This document shows, piece after piece, positions 62,201 through 64,000 of a stretch of 64,000 nucleotides of DNA. The translations under genes were made by a program, and so were the position numbers. The notes under the pieces are model-generated. The model was not told the origin of the DNA. It did no database searches and saw nothing but the letters and a program-made list of their open reading frames with translations. The stretch's first letter is position 1. Each line of letters begins with the position of its first letter. The stretch is from Paeniglutamicibacter kerguelensis (lineage in GTDB: Bacteria > Actinomycetota > Actinomycetes > Actinomycetales > Micrococcaceae), in NCBI RefSeq assembly GCF_017876535.1, contig NZ_JAGIOF010000001.1, forward strand, positions 2,294,001 through 2,358,000, read 5' to 3'.

Positions 62201-64000
62201 GCGGCCAGCGGGTCGATCCCGGCCGGGAACTTCAGGCCCAGGTCGTAGAGGTAGCGCTCCTCGGCGCGCAAGGGGGTGACGGCGAAGGGACGCTCGTCGA
62301 TGACTTCCAGGCCCAGGTTCTGCAGCACCGGAAGGATCTTGGAGAGCGAGAGCGGTGCCGTCAGGTAGAGCTTCATCCGGGCGTTGACCTCGGAGTCCTC
62401 GTCTTCCTCCGGCACGTAGAGCTTGATGACCGGGCCGACGTGGTCGGGCTCCTCGTAGACGCCGAAGCGTTCGATGTCGGCCAGGGCCTCCTCGACCTCG
62501 AAGTCCACGCGGTAGGCAGCGGGGAAGGCCTCGGCCCAGTTGGAGGCCAGTGCGGTGCCGGCCTCGGCGCCGTAGCGCTCGGTGGCGGCCTCGGAGATGC
62601 CCTCGGACCAGGAACGCACGGCGGCGACCAGGCGCGTTTCCAGCGCGGCGCGGTCGACCACGGGGGTCAGGCCGTGGCGCTGGAGGCGGATGCGGTAGAA
62701 CAGGCGAACCAGCGCGGATTCGCTCATGCGCACCTCGAAGTCGACGGACTCGGCGTTGAAGGCCTCCGTCAATTCCTTTTCGATGCGCAGGCGCACGCCG
62801 GTGGTGTAGCGGTCGCGCGGCAGGTAGACCAGCGCGGACATGAAGCGTCCGTAGACGTCCGGGCGCAGGAAGAGCGAGGTGCGGCGGCGTTCCTGCAGGC
62901 GCAGGATGCCCAGCACGGTGTCGGTGAGGTCCTCAACGGAGATCTGGAAGAGCTCGTCGCGCGGGTAGGTCTCAAGGATGGTGACGATGTCCTTGCCGGA
63001 GTGCGAGTCCGGGGCGAACCCGGTGCGCCGCAGCACTGCCTTGACCTTTTCGCGGACCACCGGCACGCTGCGCACCGAGGAGGTGTAGACGCTGGAGGCA
63101 AACAGGCCGATGAAGCGACGCTCGCCGTTGACGTTGCCCTGGGCGTCGAAGCGCTTGATGCCCACGTAGTCCAGGTAGACGCCGCGGTGCACGGTGGAGC
63201 GGGAGTTGGCCTTGGTGATCACCAGGGCGCGCTTGTCGCGGGCCATGGCGCGTCCGCGCTTGGTCAGGTGCTGGGTGTTGCGGGCGGAGTCGGTGTTGCG
63301 CATCAGGCCCAGGCCGGAGTCGGGGCGGATGCGCAGCACGTCTTCGTTGTTCTCGGTGACCAGGTCGTAGTCGCGGTAGCCCAGGAAGGTGAAGTTCCCG
63401 TCGTCGAGCCAGTGCAGCAGGTCGACCGCGGCGTTGAGGTCGGGGATCTGCTCGGCGCCGGTGACAAGTGCCAGCGAATCGGCGATCTCGTGGGCCTTGT
63501 TGCGCATGGCCGACCAGTCTTCGACGGCGGCACGCACGTCAACGAGGATGCGTTCCAGGCCGGCGATCAGGGATTCGACGGTTTCGTCGCTCGGGTCCCC
63601 GCCGAGTTCCACGGCGATCCAGGATTCGATGGCGGTGTCGCGGTTTTTCGCGACGAGTGCGGAGAGGCTCGGCATCGCGGCGGTGTCGCCGCTGGCCAGG
63701 TGCTCGTGGGCCGGAACGGTTTCCAGCGACGTGATGCGGCCGTGCTCGGAATCGCGGCTGACCACGAAGGTGGGGTGGACCACGATGTTGATTGCGGCCT
63801 TCTGGCGCACGATTTCCGCGGTCACGGAATCCACCAGGAACGGCATGTCGTCGGTGACCACATAAACCATGGTGGTGCCCGCATGCCGGGTGATCGAAAC
63901 CCGTGCCGATTTCGGGTCACGCTCCCAGCCGACGGCCAAGTGCGCCACCACCCTGGATTCGAGCTGCTCCGGCGAATACGCCGCTGCATCTTCTGGTGCT
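59251..64000 (-). CDS. gdh: NAD-specific glutamate dehydrogenase, large (180 kDa) type (5' end off window)
   Basis: The frame is open from the stop at 59251 to the right edge, so the N-terminus is missing; about 1583 residues are visible, close to the full 1600-1650 of the family. It interconverts glutamate and 2-oxoglutarate with NAD, usually in the catabolic direction. The catalytic domain has the glutamate-binding GAKGGFFAKQLPNP near 61,525-61,580, with long N- and C-terminal regulatory regions around it. The stop is 3 bp before the pdtaS TTG. Confidence 0.95.
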   Translation of the reverse strand, partial: APEDAAAYSPEQLESRVVAHLAVGWERDPKSARVSITRHAGTTMVYVVTDDMPFLVDSVTAEIVRQKAAINIVVHPTFVVSRDSEHGRITSLETVPAHEHLASGDTAAMPSLSALVAKNRDTAIESWIAVELGGDPSDETVESLIAGLERILVDVRAAVEDWSAMRNKAHEIADSLALVTGAEQIPDLNAAVDLLHWLDDGNFTFLGYRDYDLVTENNEDVLRIRPDSGLGLMRNTDSARNTQHLTKRGRAMARDKRALVITKANSRSTVHRGVYLDYVGIKRFDAQGNVNGERRFIGLFASSVYTSSVRSVPVVREKVKAVLRRTGFAPDSHSGKDIVTILETYPRDELFQISVEDLTDTVLGILRLQERRRTSLFLRPDVYGRFMSALVYLPRDRYTTGVRLRIEKELTEAFNAESVDFEVRMSESALVRLFYRIRLQRHGLTPVVDRAALETRLVAAVRSWSEGISEAATERYGAEAGTALASNWAEAFPAAYRVDFEVEEALADIERFGVYEEPDHVGPVIKLYVPEEDEDSEVNARMKLYLTAPLSLSKILPVLQNLGLEVIDERPFAVTPLRAEERYLYDLGLKFPAGIDPLAAESLLEAAYSAIVTGVAESDHLNRLVLRESMGWREVALLRAYAKYLHQLGVSNSYSFVSDTLVANPDVTHGILALFKGTFDPILGAEESAAARLAAHATLAEALEKVPTLDADKLLRRFVNVIEGTLRTNYYTDPAALAFKLMPGKIDGAPFPRPKYEIWVCSPRVEGVHLRFGEVARGGLRWSDRRDDFRTEVLGLVKAQMVKNAVIVPTGAKGGFFAKQLPNPAVDRGAWMEEGKSAYRIFIRSLLEITDNLVTDANGETVVPPANVVRLDGDDTYLVVAADKGTASFSDIANSISEERGHWLGDAFASGGSIGYDHKAMGITARGAWESVKRHFTEFGVDTQTEEFTAAGVGDMSGDVFGNGLLRTRTVKLVAAFDHRDIFLDPNPDAGASFVERARLFELPRSSWADYNKDLISAGGGVFSRTLKSIPISPEVRDALGLGATVSSMAPTELLKAILGAPVDLLYNGGIGTYVKASTETHAEVGDRANDAIRVDGKQIRAKVIGEGGNLGMTQLGRIEAALHGVLLNTDAIDNSAGVDCSDHEVNIKIFVDRMVRAGKIDKDERSAFLHSMTDEVSRLVLKTNFDQNVMLLNDKQEMASWSPAFERQMDWLEEHADLNRALEFLPTNEQLEERLAAGQTLTVPELSVLVAYAKIQLASALAASDLPDDPYFAATLRNYFPVQLAERFGEELDSHPLRREIIATVIANDMVNVGGTTYAFRVMEETGATESQVAKAFVALRDIYSFDSEFDAINALAPSFDTQTWCRLHLDMRRLLDRATRWYIHHVDRSQMVTESMQALAPTIQALRPAVGSLLRGSDDARVSALKVEALGWGLEKGMATRWAEQFESFVLLDIAAMATRTGLDAGEIAKIYYVLYDRFGVDALLERITSLPRADRWQALARAALRDDLYSTIIDFTRDVIEVSDDAESDPVVRVDAWEAANEANLERAKNMFAEVNRLERDDMASLSVALRLLRSIVRR

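Noticed and set aside
1..64000. tRNA genes, CRISPR arrays, IS elements or prophage
   Set aside because: No cloverleaf-like sequences, regularly spaced repeats, transposase or integrase motifs seen on reading the gaps; all gaps but the mraZ upstream region and the 363 bp before pepA are short.

Overview
The window is high-GC chromosomal DNA from an actinobacterium, most likely a member of the Micrococcaceae (Arthrobacter in the broad sense or a close relative). The evidence is the full actinobacterial dcw cluster with SepF, YggT and a Wag31-type DivIVA, the glnA2-glnE pair, a polyphosphate glucokinase, DUF3040/DUF4191/DUF4192 proteins, frequent GTG starts, and a MurE whose substrate loop resembles that of lysine-type cell walls rather than the DNPR loop of diaminopimelate ligases. 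I saw no tRNA, rRNA, IS element, prophage, CRISPR array or integrase: this is core chromosome.

Layout. 1-3.3 kb (minus): DUF4192 protein (cut by the window edge), MFS transporter, PAC2 protein. 3.6-9.2 kb (plus): leucyl aminopeptidase, dihydrolipoyl dehydrogenase, a two-lipoyl-domain E2 acyltransferase and a small membrane protein. 9.4-14.7 kb: OsmC-like protein, an unusual membrane Ser/Thr kinase (minus), lipB-lipA, DUF4191 protein and a convergent RDD protein. The lipoate genes supply the cofactor of the E2 encoded about 3 kb upstream. 14.7-21.5 kb is a nitrogen block: glnA1 behind a GlnR-like operator, then glnA2-glnE in the opposite direction. 21.6-26.6 kb: panB, map, ppgK (plus), and nrdR and hisD (minus). 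26.7-27.8 kb: two tandem SRPBCC paralogues.

27.9-51.9 kb is one long minus-strand block. In transcription order it runs mraZ, rsmH, ftsL-like, ftsI, murE, murF, mraY, murD, ftsW, murG, murC, ftsQ, ftsZ, pgeF, sepF, yggT, divIVA, lspA, rluD-family gene, dnaE. Most cell-wall genes overlap or are a few bases apart. The block starts from a promoter embedded in five 10-bp-spaced MraZ-type repeats, and ftsZ has an additional promoter-like sequence. 52.5-64 kb: DUF3040 protein, DNA polymerase IV, polyprenyl diphosphate synthase, Rv2175c-like DNA-binding protein, a LysM lytic transglycosylase, a PdtaS-like histidine kinase, and a very large NAD-glutamate dehydrogenase running off the right edge and apparently translationally coupled to the kinase.

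No novel multigene system stands out. The main points of interest are regulatory: a four-half-site GlnR-like operator before glnA1, paired NrdR-like boxes 32 bp apart before nrdR, the MraZ repeat array, and a recurrent leaderless architecture (TANNNT followed by 6-7 bp and the start codon) at eight genes. Protein-level oddities are a kinase with HGD in place of HRD, a second glutamine synthetase lacking the adenylylated tyrosine next to the adenylyltransferase gene, and the SRPBCC tandem pair.
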